DNA from: Sipunculus nudus
Taxonomy: Eukaryota; Annelida; Sipuncula; Golfingiida; Sipunculidae
Direction: 5' to 3'
Assembly: GCA_026874595.1 (NCBI GenBank)
Contig: CM049311.1
Location: forward strand, 59,341,953-59,405,952
DNA: 64,000 nucleotides
In this document: piece after piece, positions 48,591-60,696 of the stretch
Layout: each line of letters begins with the position of its first letter
Position numbering within the stretch: position 1 is the first letter of the stretch
Notes under the pieces: model-generated
Told to the model about the DNA's origin: nothing
The model's database searches: none
The model's input: only the letters and a program-made list of their open reading frames with translations
Translations under genes and position numbers: made by a program

Positions 48591-50496
48591 GACAAAAAAC
48601 AAAGAAAGAAAAGCTCGCCCATTGAAGTAGCATTTTCTGATTTTCTGTAACTGCATGCACCAGCCGGGCAACTGAAAGCTTTGCTGTCAAAGGTTGTCGT
48701 ATACTCCTTCGGTACTGCAGGCAATTCAGTATGACAGGGGTAGGAGTGACCTATACCGTGCCGACCCGAGTGACGGAACCAGGTTCAAATGGTTCTAATG
48801 CCATGAATTCTTTGAAGCCTCCAATTCCTCATTGTTCCTTTCAATAAATCCACCTTTATAATTTTTCTACCAAAACTCCACTCGACCAGTTTGAAAAAAA
48901 AAAACTTCTGTTCTCATCATGACTTTACTAAATATGTTATCTTCTATTTATTAATTTTATTTTGGTTTTTACTGTGAACTTCCTTACCTTAAATTTGAAT
49001 CTACGACGGGGAAAAACAGTATAGCGGGACGGAGCTTTTTTAATCAATGTATATATATATATATATATTTTTTGTCATTTTTAACCATAAAAAGAAAGAT
49101 ATATCATGCACATTTTATAAAGGAAATAAGTAGTGATTTTACTTTATATGGTGACCCAACATGCTGGTATGCTAGTTGGGGTTATGTATAAACATCGGTT
49201 TCTGAGCTACACTGAGCTGGTTTATTCAATGTAAAAACTCCTCAGGTACAAAGAGATTCATTTTTAGCACACTTTTGTTTTATTTATCATTCTAAAAATA
49301 CATGGCACAAACAGGAGAGAAATACACCGGATCTGAAAGCTTATTTTACGCCCATCTTAAATATCTGCTTGAAGAACTTCCATATGGTAAAACATCCATT
49401 GAAAAATAAATTGTTTAAAATACCATTCGCGCTAAAAACAGTAAGTATGGAATAAAAGTCAACTTTCTTCTATTTATGGGATACATCTTGACCTCTGAGC
49501 TTTAGCATTAATTAAGCCATGCCGTAGCCTCGTTTTTATCTGGTAAGGCGATATGTTAAAGGTGTTCTTGTTTATTTATCCTCCTGGATAGTCGCTGGAA
49601 ACCTCGTTCTTTTCAGACCAAAACATTTTTTTCTTCTGATTTTGAAGTGTTTTGCTACTTGCCCCCGATGCTTAGGTTTTCCAGACTGAGAGTTGGTCAG
49701 GTTTATACAACATCTGTTCTACAGACCTATTCCACATATTTTTAAATATATATTTGTATTTTGTTTAGGGTATGGTTTAAGAGCAAAGCATTGGAACAAA
49801 AAATACCTATAGCAAAAATTGATGAACTTATAGCCATGTGGAAAAAAAATGAGAAATGTGTTATTTTAATTGCATTTATCCATATTTTTATGGATTAAGC
49901 AATTAAGCATGTGCGGGGGAATCGTATTCAGTGGTTCTATATACGTATACCATATATTGTTATATTATATGTATGAAAAAGCATTAAGCCTTACATCTAA
50001 GAACGTGTATGTGTGTATATATATATGTGAAAATTGCCACAGTAAACGTTTTCACGCATATAAATAGGGTCTAACTGAAACATGGGCCCCGGTAAAATGA
50101 CGTCAGTCAAACGCCATGTTTCGCTGTGCCACTGGGAACTTCATGCTTTAGCTCACGCATACACGCACATGTTGCTGACGCAATTTTTCATGCGTGTATA
50201 CACATGCACACGCATATACACTCACACGGTGTTTTAAGCTTTAAACCTGTGATATGGACTCTTGCATTTCGCATTTTGGGCAATATTTGAAAGAAGCGGA
50301 TCGAGGTTTTTTTTTTTTTTGGGGGGGGGGGGGGGGGTCCATCGGGATCTGGACTCGGAATCACTTCTTTCCAGGCGGCGTAACCTTCTCTGAAGGTTAA
50401 AATCGTATCTTTTTTATCCCTGGATCCCCCTTTTCCGGAGATAAGGATATCTTAAAATGCGAAAGATTTGTACGTATCGTTCAAAATAAAGGATTC
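48591..50496. other. AT-rich unique DNA
   Basis: No gene seen. A T14-G17 homopolymer junction lies at 50307-50337, followed by tccatcgggatctgg. Confidence 0.5.
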
Positions 50497-52306
50497 TAGA
50501 CAACGCTGATCTGTCTGTATACGGTCGGAGGGGGTGTACAGGTTCGCTGTCTGTATGCGGTAGGGATAGTGTACAGGTTCGCTGTCTGTATGCGGGTGGA
50601 GGTGGTGTACAGGTTTTCTGTCTGTATGCGAGCGGAAGTGGTGTACAGGTTCGCTTTCTGTATGCGGTTGGAGGTGTTGTACAGGTTTTCTGTCTGTATG
50701 CGAGCGGAAGTGGTGTAAAGGTTCGCTGTCTGTATGCGGTTGGAGGTGGTGTACAGGTTTGCTGTCTGCAAGCGGGTGGAGGTGGTGTTCAGGTACTCTG
50801 TCTGTATGCGGGCGGAAGTGAAGTAAAGGTTCACTATCTGTATGCGGTTGGAGGGGGTGTACAGGTTTTTTCTGTCTGTATGCGGGCGGAGGTGGTGTAA
50901 AGGTTCACTGTCTGTATGCGGTCGGAGGTGGTGTAAAGGTTCACTATCTCTGTGCGGTTGGAGGTGGTGTACAGGTTTGCTGTCTGTATGCGGTTGGAGG
51001 TGGTGTACAGGTTTTCTGTCTGTATGCGGGCGGAGGTGAAGTAAAGGTTCACTGTTTGTGTGCGGTCGGAGGTGGTGTAAAGGTTTGCTGTCTGTATGCG
51101 GTTGGAGGTGGTGTACAGGTTCTCTGTCTGTATGCGGGCGAAAGTGAAGTAAAGGTTCACTGTCTGTATGCGGTCGGAGGTGGTGTGAAGTTTTGCTGTC
51201 TGTATGCGGTTGGAGGTGGTGTACAGGTTTTTTTCTGTCTGTATGCGGTCGGAAGTGGTGTAAAGGTTCACTGTCTGTAAGTGGTCGGAGGTGGTGTAAA
51301 GGTTCACTGTCTGTATGCGGTCGGAGGTGTTGTAAAGGTTTGCTGTCTGTATGCGGTTGGAGGTGGTGTACAGGTTCTCTGTCTGTATGCGGGCGAAAGT
51401 GAAGTAAAGGTTCACTGTCTGTATGCGGTCGGAGGTAGTGTGAAGTTTTGCTGTCTGCATGCGGGATGAGGTGGTGTACAGGTTTTTTTCTGTCTGTATG
51501 CGGTCGGAAGTGGTGTAAAGGTTCACTGTCTGTATGTGGTCGGAGGTGGTATACAGGTTTGCTGTCTGTATGCGGTTGGAGGTGGTGTACAGGTTTGCTG
51601 TCTGTATGCGGGTGGAGGTGGTGTACAGGTTCTCTGTCTGTATGCGGGCGGAAGGGAAGTAAAGGTTCACTGTCTGTATGCGGTCGGAGGTGGTGTACAG
51701 GTTTGCTGTCTGTATGCGGGTGGAGTTGGTGTACAGGTTATCTGTCTGTATGCCGGCGGAAGTGAAGTAAAGGTTCACTCTCTGTATGCGGTCGGAGGTG
51801 GTGTAAAGGTTTGCTGTCTGTATGCGGTTGGAGGTTGTGTACAGGTTTTTTTCTGTCTGTATGCGGGCGGAAGTGGTGTACAGGTTTGCTGTCTGTATGC
51901 TGTTGGAGGTGGTGTAAAGGGTTGCTGTCTGTAGGCGGTTGGAGGTGGTGTACAGGTTTGCTGTCTGTAAGCGGTCGGAGGTGGTGTACAGGTACTCTGT
52001 CTGTATGCGGGCGGAAGGGAAGTAAAGGTTCGCTGTCTGTATGCGGTTGGAGGTGGTGCACAGGTTTTTTCGGTCTGTATGCGGGCGGAAGTGGTGTAAA
52101 GGTTCACTGTCAGTATGCGGGTGGAGGTGGTGTACAGGTTCGCTAGCTTTATGCGGTTGGAGGTGGTGTACAGGTTTTACAGGTTTTCTGTCTGTATGCG
52201 GGCGGGTTTAAGGCAGGAGGTGGTGTGTTGTGTATATATTCGCTGGCTGTATGCGGTTGGAGGTGGTGTACAGGTTTGCTGTAGATATGCCATTTGAGGT
52301 GGTGTA
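50497..52306. repeat. 36-bp minisatellite, open on both strands
   Basis: About fifty units of gtctgtatgcggtcggaggt / ggtgtaNaggttNNct. The period is a multiple of 3, so the array is readable for long distances: minus frames of 314 codons (50834-51778), 112 codons (50496-50834) and 110 codons (51775-52107) repeat NLYTTSDRIQTA-like 12-mers, and plus frames repeat VCGRRWCKGSLS-like 12-mers. Unit differences fall mostly at codon positions 1 and 2 (D/N/A and A/V/E), not at silent sites. T-run length changes shift the frame. I consider it non-coding. The last units (52140-52306) decay and abut the TIR at 52307. Confidence 0.9.
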
Positions 52307-52323
52307 CACTCTAAAAAATGACG
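52307..52323 (+). repeat. Left terminal inverted repeat
   Basis: cactctaaaaaatgacg, preceded by gtggtgta. It pairs with 61311-61327 at 15 of 17 positions. Confidence 0.75.
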
Positions 52324-52500
52324 TTTCCGGATGTTTTACATGTTGTTTAGCATGTTTTGTATGCAAACATGTTTCAAATTTAAACATGTTTCAAAACATG
52401 TTTTACCGTTATTTTCAAAATTGGGTCCATTGAAACATCATGTTAGGTCGTAACATGTGTGTAACATGTGTAATACATGCTTTTAGACATGTCTCGCGCG
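52324..52500. repeat. Left subterminal AAACATGTTT cluster
   Basis: Perfect aaacatgttt palindromes at 52365-52374, 52382-52391 and 52394-52403, plus several catgttt/aaacat/acatgt partial copies. A gggtccattgaaacat block is echoed in the right subterminal region as tttcgaaaaatgggac (inverted). Confidence 0.75.
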
Positions 52501-52755
52501 GGAAATTACATTTTACTTGTTTTAACTGCCGTTATTTTTTGCCACTGGTCACGTGACCTGATATTATTCCCATTTATCTGGAACCAGTTTTATAATAGAC
52601 TGATTGCCAGTGATCGTGGAAAAGATGAAAACTCCGAGAAAACGGAAAGTGATTTTGAGCAATTACCAAGTCCACCACCTTGGATGATGTTCAGTCTTGG
52701 GCGCAGAGAAGGTTTCCTGTAGCAACCCAAAATATAATTTGCCAGAAATCAAAAG
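52477..52755 (+). CDS. Possible first exon of the element's gene, decayed
   Basis: An 81-codon frame (52477-52722) ends in an acidic, proline-containing segment (DENSEKTESDFEQLPSPPP). One frame over, LDDVQSWAQRRFPVATQ continues openly to a consensus donor AAAAG|GTAAGT at 52756. A single frameshift near 52680 would explain this, so the exon looks damaged. A CACGTG site and TATTTTT lie upstream (about 52530-52555). An acidic low-complexity N-terminus is common in transposases, but no catalytic motif is visible and the family is not established. Confidence 0.25.
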
Positions 52756-52934
52756 GTAAGTCAAACGTTAGGTTTGTGAACAGTATGTATATGTATAATA
52801 TCGCTCGTTGAGAACACTTATTCATGCTTTTTTTAAAATTACAACAACATTTTTACTTCAACAGAATAAATACGCATGCGAAAGTAAAAACCACCCTACA
52901 AATACAGTAATGAGACAAATCCTATACAGGGTTA

Positions 52935-53070
52935 TGTGCAGGATTTTGGAAAGGGGAGAGGGATCTAACCTTGGGGGGGGGGGGGGGATTTCCAAAAAAG
53001 AAGTCCATACTTTTCAAAAGAGAGTGGGTACCCCCTCCCACACACACACACACACACATGCCCCTGAATA
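52935..53070 (+). repeat. Family X-like fragment with G run and (CA)n
   Basis: caggattttggaaaggggag, then ggatctaacc, 15 G (52973-52987), (CA)n and a terminal tgcccctgaata. Confidence 0.45.
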
Positions 53071-53119
53071 TAAGACTTTCCAGTGCACTTATTCCATGTG
53101 AGTACAGCACACAATTAAG

Positions 53120-53185
53120 CAGTAGCATCAATTAATCTTCAAGGATGGGGGAAGGACCCCCCTCCCCCTATATTGATTCCCCTTC
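53120..53185 (+). repeat. Very short family Y-like element
   Basis: Starts cagtagcatcaattaatctt and ends tatattgattccccttc with ggggg/ccccc blocks between. It resembles the two ends of 48174-48590 brought together. Confidence 0.45.
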
Positions 53186-53719
53186 AAGTAAGTACATTTA
53201 AGAGGGTGCAATCAGGTAAGCAGGAATGTTAATAACTGTAGCAGTCTTTTAAAATTGACATGTTGTTTTAATATTTTTTAAAGTAAAGCAAGTGATCATT
53301 AGCAGCTTTTTATTAGAAACTACTGTACAAAATTCAATGTAGTTCAGCAAAACCATGAGACATCTTTGAGAGACCTTTAGGAACAGATGCTGGAACGAGC
53401 ATTGTGGACCCTAGTTTACATGTATAGACTGCTGAGTAGGTAACATATTTATTTTAACAGCACTTGATCACATGTGATGTGTGATGAAAATTTTGCTGTT
53501 TCAAGAAGTAGGCTATGCAAAGATAATTTTTTCAAGGCAATTTTACTGAAACCAAGAATTTGAAGATGAATAAGGAAGACATAAGTAATTTGTGATTAGA
53601 ATGATAAAATTAGCAAATTAAAAACCTGTAACAATGTGCAGTATCATATTTGTGTGCAGCATGTTCAAACACTACCACATGGTTACATAGTTAACAAAAT
53701 GGTAATTTATGCATCTGAT

Positions 53720-56700
53720 CAAGGCTGAATGTGTGTACATGGGTGATTGAATGGGTTTCAGGGTACCAAGGCCGGATGTGTGAATGGAGTCCAGGTTACC
53801 AATGCTGGATGTGTGCACATTTGTGGTGCTTGTGGATTCGGGTCCAGGGTACCAAGGCTGGATGTGTGTACATGGATGTTGGTGGAATGGGGACCAGGTT
53901 ACCAAGGCTAGATGTGTTACATGGATGTGGATGGAATGGGGTCTAGGGTATCAAGGCTGGATGTGTGTACATGGTTCTTGGTGGAATGGGGTCTAGGGTA
54001 CCAAGGCTGGATGTTTGTACATGGATGTTGGTTAAATTGGGTCCAGGGTACCAAGGCTGGATGCGTGTACATGGATGTCGGTGGAATGGGGTCAAGTTTC
54101 CAAGGCTGGATGTGTGTACATGGATGTTGGTGGAATGGGGTCCAGGGTACCAAGGCTGGATGTGTGTACTGGGATGTTGGTGGAATGGGGTCTAGGGTAC
54201 CAAGGCTGGATGTGTGTACATGGAAGTTGGTGGAATGGGGTCCAGGGTACCAAGACTGGATGTGTGTACATGGGTGTTGGTGGAATGGGGTCCAGGGTAC
54301 CAAGGCTGGATGTGTGTACTGGTATATTGGTGGAATGGGGTCTAGGGCACCAAGGCTGGATGTGTGTACTGGGATGTTGGTGGAATGGGGTCTAGGGTAC
54401 CAAGGCTGGATGTGTGTACTGGGATTTAGGTGGAATGGGGTGTAGGGTACCAAGGCTGGATGTGTGTACATGGATGTTGGTGGAATGGGGTCCAGGGTAC
54501 CGAGGCTGGATGTGTGTACTGGGATATTGGTGGAATGGGGTCTAGGGTACCAAGGCTGGATGTGTGTACTGGGATATTGGTGGAATGGGGTCTAGGGTAC
54601 CAAGGCTGGATGTGTGTACTGGGATGTTGGTGGAATGGGGTCCAGGGTACCAAGGCTGGATGTGTGTACTGGGATGTTGGTGGAATGGGGTCTAGGGTAC
54701 CAAGGCTGGATGTGTGTACTGGGATATTGGTGGAATGGGGTCTAGGGTATCAAGGCTGGATGTGTGTACTGGGATATTGGTGGAATGGGGTCTAGGGTAC
54801 CAAGGCTGGATGTGTGTACTGGGATGTTGGTGGAATGGGGTCTAGGGTACCAAGGCTGGATGTGTGTACTGGGATATTGGTGGAATGGGGTCTAGGGTAC
54901 CAAGGCTGGATGTGTGTACTGGGATGTTGGGGGAATGGGGTCTAGGGTACCAAGGCTGGATGTGTGTACTGGGATATTGGTGGAATGGGGTGCAGGGTAC
55001 CAAAGCTGGATGTGTGTACTGGGATGTTGGTGGAATGGGGTCTAGGGTACCAAGGCTGGATGTGTGTACTGGGATGTTGGTGGAATGGGGTCCAGGGTAC
55101 CAAGGCTGGATGTGTGTACTGGTATATTGGTGGAATGGGGTCTAGGGTAATGAGGCTGGATGTGTGTACTGAAATGTTGGTGGAATGGAGTCCAGGGTAC
55201 CAAGGCTGGATGTGTGTACTGGGATCTAGGTGGAATGAGGTCTAGGGTACCAAGGCTGGATGTGTGTACGGGGATGTTGGTGGAATGGGGTCTAGGGTAC
55301 CAAGGCTCGATGTGTGTACTTGGATGTTGGTGGAATGGGGTCTAGGGTACCAAGGCTGGATGTGTGTACTGGGATGTTGGTGGAATTGGGTCTAGGGTAC
55401 CAAGGCTGGATGTGTGTACTGGGATGTTGGTGGAATGGGGTCTAGGGTACCAAGGCTGGATGTGTGTACTGGGATGTTGGTGGAATGGGGTCTAGGGTAC
55501 CAAGGCTGGATGTGTGTACTGGGATGTTGGTGGAATGGGGTCTAGGGTACCAAGGCTGGATGAGTGTACTGGGATGATGGTGGAATGGGGTCTAGGGTAC
55601 CAAGGCTGGATGTGTGTACTGGGATGTTGGTGGAATGGGGTCTAGGGTACCAAGGCTGGATGTGTGTACTGGGATTTAGGTGGAATGGGGTCTAGGGTAC
55701 CAAGGCTGGAAGTGTGTACTGGGATGTTGGTGGAATGGGGTCTAGGGTACCAAGGTTGGATGTGTGTACTGGGATGTTGGTGGAATGAGGTCTAGTGTAC
55801 CAAGGCTGGATGTGTGTACTGGGATGTTGGTGGAATGGGGTCCAGGGTACCAAGGCTGGATGTGTGTACTGGTATATTGGTGGAATGGGGTCTAGGGTAC
55901 CAAGGCTGGATGTGTGTACTGGGATATTGGTGGAATGGGGTCTAGGGTACCAAGGCTGGATGTGTGTACTGGGATATTGGTGGAATGGGGTCTAGGGTAC
56001 CAAGGCTGGATGTGAGTACGGGGATGTTGGTGGAATGGGGTCTAGGGTACCAAGGCTGGATGAGTGTACTGGGATGATGGTGGAATGGGGTCTAGGGTAC
56101 CAAGGCTGGATGTGTGTACTGGGATGTTGGTGGAATGGGGTCTAGGGTACCAAGGCTGGATGTGTGTACTGGGATGTTGGTGGAATGGGGTCTAGGGTAC
56201 CAAGGCTGGATGTGTATACTGGGATGTTGGTGGAATGGGGTCTAGGGCACCAAGGCTGGATGTGTGTACTGGGATGTTGGTGGAATGGGGTCTAGGGTAC
56301 CAAGGCTGGATGTGTGTACTGGGATTTAGGTGGAATGGGGTCTAGGGTACCAAGGCTGGATGTGTGTACTGGGATGTTGGTGGAATGGGGTCTAGGGTAC
56401 CAAGGCTCGATGTGTGTACTGGGATGTTGGTGGAATGGGGTCTAGGGTACCAAGGCTGGATGTGTGTACTGGGATGTTGGTGGAATGGGGTCCAGGGTAC
56501 CAAGACTGGATGTGTGTACATGGGTGTTGGTGGAATGGGGTCCAGGGTACCGAGGCTGGATGTGTGTACTGGTATGTCGGTGGAATGGGGTCTAGGGTAC
56601 CAAGGTTGGATGTTTGTACATGAATGTTGGTGGAATGGGGTCCTGGGTACCAAGGCTGGATGTGTGAACATTGGTAGTGGAGGGGGATAGGGTCCAGGGT

Positions 56701-57265
56701 ACCAGTGCTGGATGCATGTATATGGGTGGTGCTTGTGGAATGGGATTCAGGATACCAAGTCTGGATGTGTGAATACAAGACTGATGGTGGACTGGGGTCC
56801 AGGGTACCAAGGCTGGATGTGTGAATATAGGTGTTGATGGAATGGGGTCTAAGGTACCAAGGCAAGATGTGTGAATACATGACTGGTGGTGGGCTGGGTT
56901 TCAGGGTGCAAAGGCTGTGTGTGAGTTCATAGGTGTTTGTGGAATGTGGTCAAGGGTACATGGGTGTTAGTGGACTAGGATCTAGGGTACCAAGGCTGGA
57001 TGTGTGTACTGGGTTGGTGGAATGCTTGTGGAATGGGATTCAGGATACCAAGTCTGGATGTGTGAATACATGACTGATGGTGGACTGGGGTCCAGGGTAC
57101 CAAGGCTGGATGTGTGAACATGGGTGTTGGTGCTGGGACTGGTCTGGATACCAAGGCAGAATGGGTAAAAAATGATGGTGGTATGGTTTCCAGGGTACCA
57201 AGGATGGATGCGGGTATATGGGTGGTATTGGTGGTTAAGTGGTTTCCGGTTTACCCAAGTTGGAG
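53720..57265. repeat. 50-bp minisatellite inside the giant element
   Basis: About 70 units of tggtggaatggggtctaggg / taccaaggctggatgtgtgt / actgggatgt. The centre (about 54110-56650) keeps a strict 50-bp period with very few changes. Both edges (53720-54100 and 56650-57265) are diverged and variable in length. Marker variants reveal block duplications: ggtatattgg at 54321, 55121 and 55871 (16 and 15 units apart), gggatttagg at 54421, 55671 and 56321 (25 and 13 units), and tgagtgtactgggatgatgg at 55561 and 56061 (10 units). The frames of 60-184 codons here are artefacts. Confidence 0.95.
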
Positions 57266-60200
57266 TGAACTAGGTCATATTATGAATATTTAATTAAGCA
57301 ATTCTTGCTTCACTTTATCCAAATTTTGGATTTTTACACAAATATGCAAATTTTTCCCTCCTGTACAATTTTTGGTAATAGTTGTTATTTTCTTGTATAC
57401 ATATTTGCATATAATATGTTTAAAATATATATAGTTTTAATCCTTAATTAAATATATAGTACAAGTGATGTTTATATCCTGTTTTTGCCAATGCCACTGA
57501 ATAAATAAATGACAGATGCTTGCAACAGATACATATTATTACATTAGAAAGGTATTACTATTAGAGGTCTTATTCTTAAATATCATCATTATGTTACCTG
57601 GTGTAAACAGTATTTGAATAAAATGTAAGAAGTAGACATTTTCATTTTATAATAAAAGACCTCCATATAAATAGCTGTTATTAATTCTTGTTAGACTTGT
57701 GTCAATATCTAGTTGATGTCATTGTATTCCTTGCAGCGGCAAGGAAGAATTGTCAGCTGTGTTGCTGACAGTTAATACTATTTTCTCTTTTTCCAAACTC
57801 ATCATGCAATTAACACCATTTAGCTTCAATCAATTGCTACACTTTTCAGAAAGATATCAAAGAAGATTCATGTTGTACACAAGAGGGTACAGAACCAACA
57901 CCTGTTTTATCATAGGTCAAGTGCTATTTTGAGTGACTCCATGAACATATATTTATTGAAGAATGGTTCAGTATGGAAAACCTCATACTTGCTTCTAGGC
58001 TTACCCAGCACAATGCATGCAACCTTTCAGCCCTCTTCAGGAAGAGTGTCTTGAAAATAAAGTGTCTTGCAAGGACAAGTCAACTTCTTACAAGCTTCTT
58101 CCACAGTTTGTGGCTGCATTAAAATAATTTAGTATTTGATTCTTTTGTTACATCCATAGTATTCTACATATGTTCTAAAAAATGTTTTAAGAATTTCAGT
58201 ATTCACATATGTAAAATGTTTCACTCTTTTTTATGGTAATTGAATTTTACCAACTTTTAGAAAAGTGAAGTGTCACAGTGTTTGATGAATCACTGTGAAC
58301 ATACAGCAGTTAGTTAATCTTGTACTATTCATGATTTATGATTTATCATGTATTTCATTATTTGTATGAGGCTTCATTTGCACTGATCTTGTGATTATGT
58401 AAATGTTCCATATGTGATGGTACAGGCTGTATATGGCAATATGGTAATTTGTAGTATTTAATTGTAATGGTTAGTTGCATAATTGTAAATTTATAAAGCT
58501 TCAAGTATTTACAGACAGGGGCCTTGTTTAAGGATTCCAAATTAAATTTTTTATGTAAGTGATACAAACCAAGGATTTGGTATTATGGAAATATTAGGTG
58601 TTTCATTAAGGTGCTCTCAGTATTGCTCTGATAGATTCTTTTGATACACTAATCTGAGTAGCAGCTGAGGTGCCTCTCAACTATGCTGCAGTGCTGAGAA
58701 ATCTTCAGTCATGGGAGACTTCGTTGATGCCAGTATTTTCTGCATTTTACTTTACACTTTTTGGCTGTAAAATATTTGCTGCAGTCAGAAATGAAGCTAG
58801 AAACACTAAAAGTGAATATAATGGCATGTCTGAATTATGTAAATGCTCTTTCAAGATCTGAGATCAGTTTTGCTACCTTCTAAAACATATAAAATATTAT
58901 ACAGTCAGCTTAATATAATTGTGATATTTGCAGTTGTTACACACAGTGCATGCAAAAATTTAATGTATCGGTACATATAATTTGCATTTTATAAAAAAGA
59001 TATTATGCAGGTAATCCTAAGTTGTTTTCTGCTTCAGGATGTGTTTGGTCAGATTCTAGAAAACTGTCCAATATAAAAAAAAAAATATATAAAAAGAATT
59101 TATACTCCATATAAAAATTGAATACTCGTAAAATAAAATGCATGCTTCAAGTTTTCTTTTGGAAGAAGAAAGTAATGTTAATGTTAAGAAATATTTGAAA
59201 TGATACACTAAAATGTTCTTGTAGCTATAAGAAAATTCAGGAGCAGCTTTAAAAGAGGTTTTTATAAAATAATTGATCAACTTTACAGTTTTTAGCTCCC
59301 TGACTAAGACTCCTAGGGTTTTATGTGTTTAGAATTAAATGCCTGTTTTCTACAAGCTGTATTTTAAACTTTCAGTTGTAAATTGTAATAGGTTTAAACT
59401 TATTTATAATAAATTAAAGTTATGAGAGCAACTACTTTGAGCCATTATTTAAATCTTTTGTATCTGTTTTCTCTTGAATTGTCAACTAAGTTGATTTCCT
59501 AAATAAAATAAATATTAAAATAAAACTTGCAAATGGGTGTATACATTATAGAATTTGATTCAAATTCCTTTATCTAGCTGGGCATTAGTGTGCATAACAC
59601 TGGTGCTCAAAATCAAGTATATTGAGTAAACGTTCAAATTATGGCAATAAGTTAACCAGTTTTTATAAATATTTATTAAGTTTTTTCTTAATCAAATGGA
59701 TCGTTTCATCACCAATCTTTTTACCTTATTGCAATTATTAAATTAAATGTGTATTATTATACTTTTGCTCACCTCCACGTTCTTCCTTATTATATATTTC
59801 AAAGGGTTTCATACAGTCACAGTGGTTTTTATTGCATGCATATTACAGTCAGCTAGTTGAAATATTGATACTTAGACAAATGTGTGATTATGTGAGGCTC
59901 CAGCATCTTTCATGTTGTCCATAAAATTGTAAAGTCCACACCAAACACACCAAATGTGTAAGTAATACAACTCAGTAGAGCATATTGTGTGTATATTTAT
60001 ATGCTGAACATTTTAAAATATTCATAAAAACATAAAATATTGCCTCTTTTCCGTTTACTAAGATTTTATACAGATATTTTCGTTTCCAATTCCAGCTGAG
60101 TGCCATGACCCACAAGTCCCTTGTTAATCATTGTGCAGCAGTTCAGATTTAGTTTGCTAGATTAATTATTGTTGTAATTCATAGTTCATAATATTTGTGT

Positions 60201-60696
60201 ATACAGCTTTGGGGAAGACAAAATTGTACCAGTTCTGGTACAATCAGTTCTGGTACAATCAGTATTGATATGATAAATACTACATGCAGACAACAGATAT
60301 TTAAATATATACTAAATAAATTTGATCTTACTGAATCATGATCTGTCATGTAAATAGTAGTTAGGTTGCCGTTGATGTGCATGACTACATCTTTTATAAA
60401 AGAAGACTTACAGAAAACTGTGTATTTCAAATATCATTTACCTGACCTTTTCTGATATAGGTCTGTATTATGCAATCCAATCCAGTAAATTTGTGAGTTG
60501 TTTCATCAGAAGCTATTCGTCAGGTTTTCACAATGGTTGCAGTGGGCATCAAACCACAAAGATAAACAACAAATAACATTTTCTGTGACCTTTAATATTT
60601 TTCAAAATGTTTTATTTTGTAGACATTTTTGAGACATGATGCAAATGCAGATATGCTTTTGATGGGCAAATGTAATATATATATTTTTTAATAATG
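57266..60696. other. AT-rich interior of the giant element
   Basis: No confident gene. A good acceptor (ttccttgcag, AG ending 57736) precedes an open stretch (GKEELSAVLL..., 57750-57932), and 58670-58861 is another open scrap. A family Z end (cagctgagtgccatgaccc) lies at 60093-60125 and a two-copy 15-bp repeat (ttctggtacaatcag) at about 60232-60263. These could be exons of a decayed transposase or unrelated DNA. Confidence 0.35.

Noticed and set aside
53912-54471. 177- and 184-codon frames on both strands
   Set aside because: They lie entirely in the 50-bp array, recur every 150 bp and read equally well on both strands.
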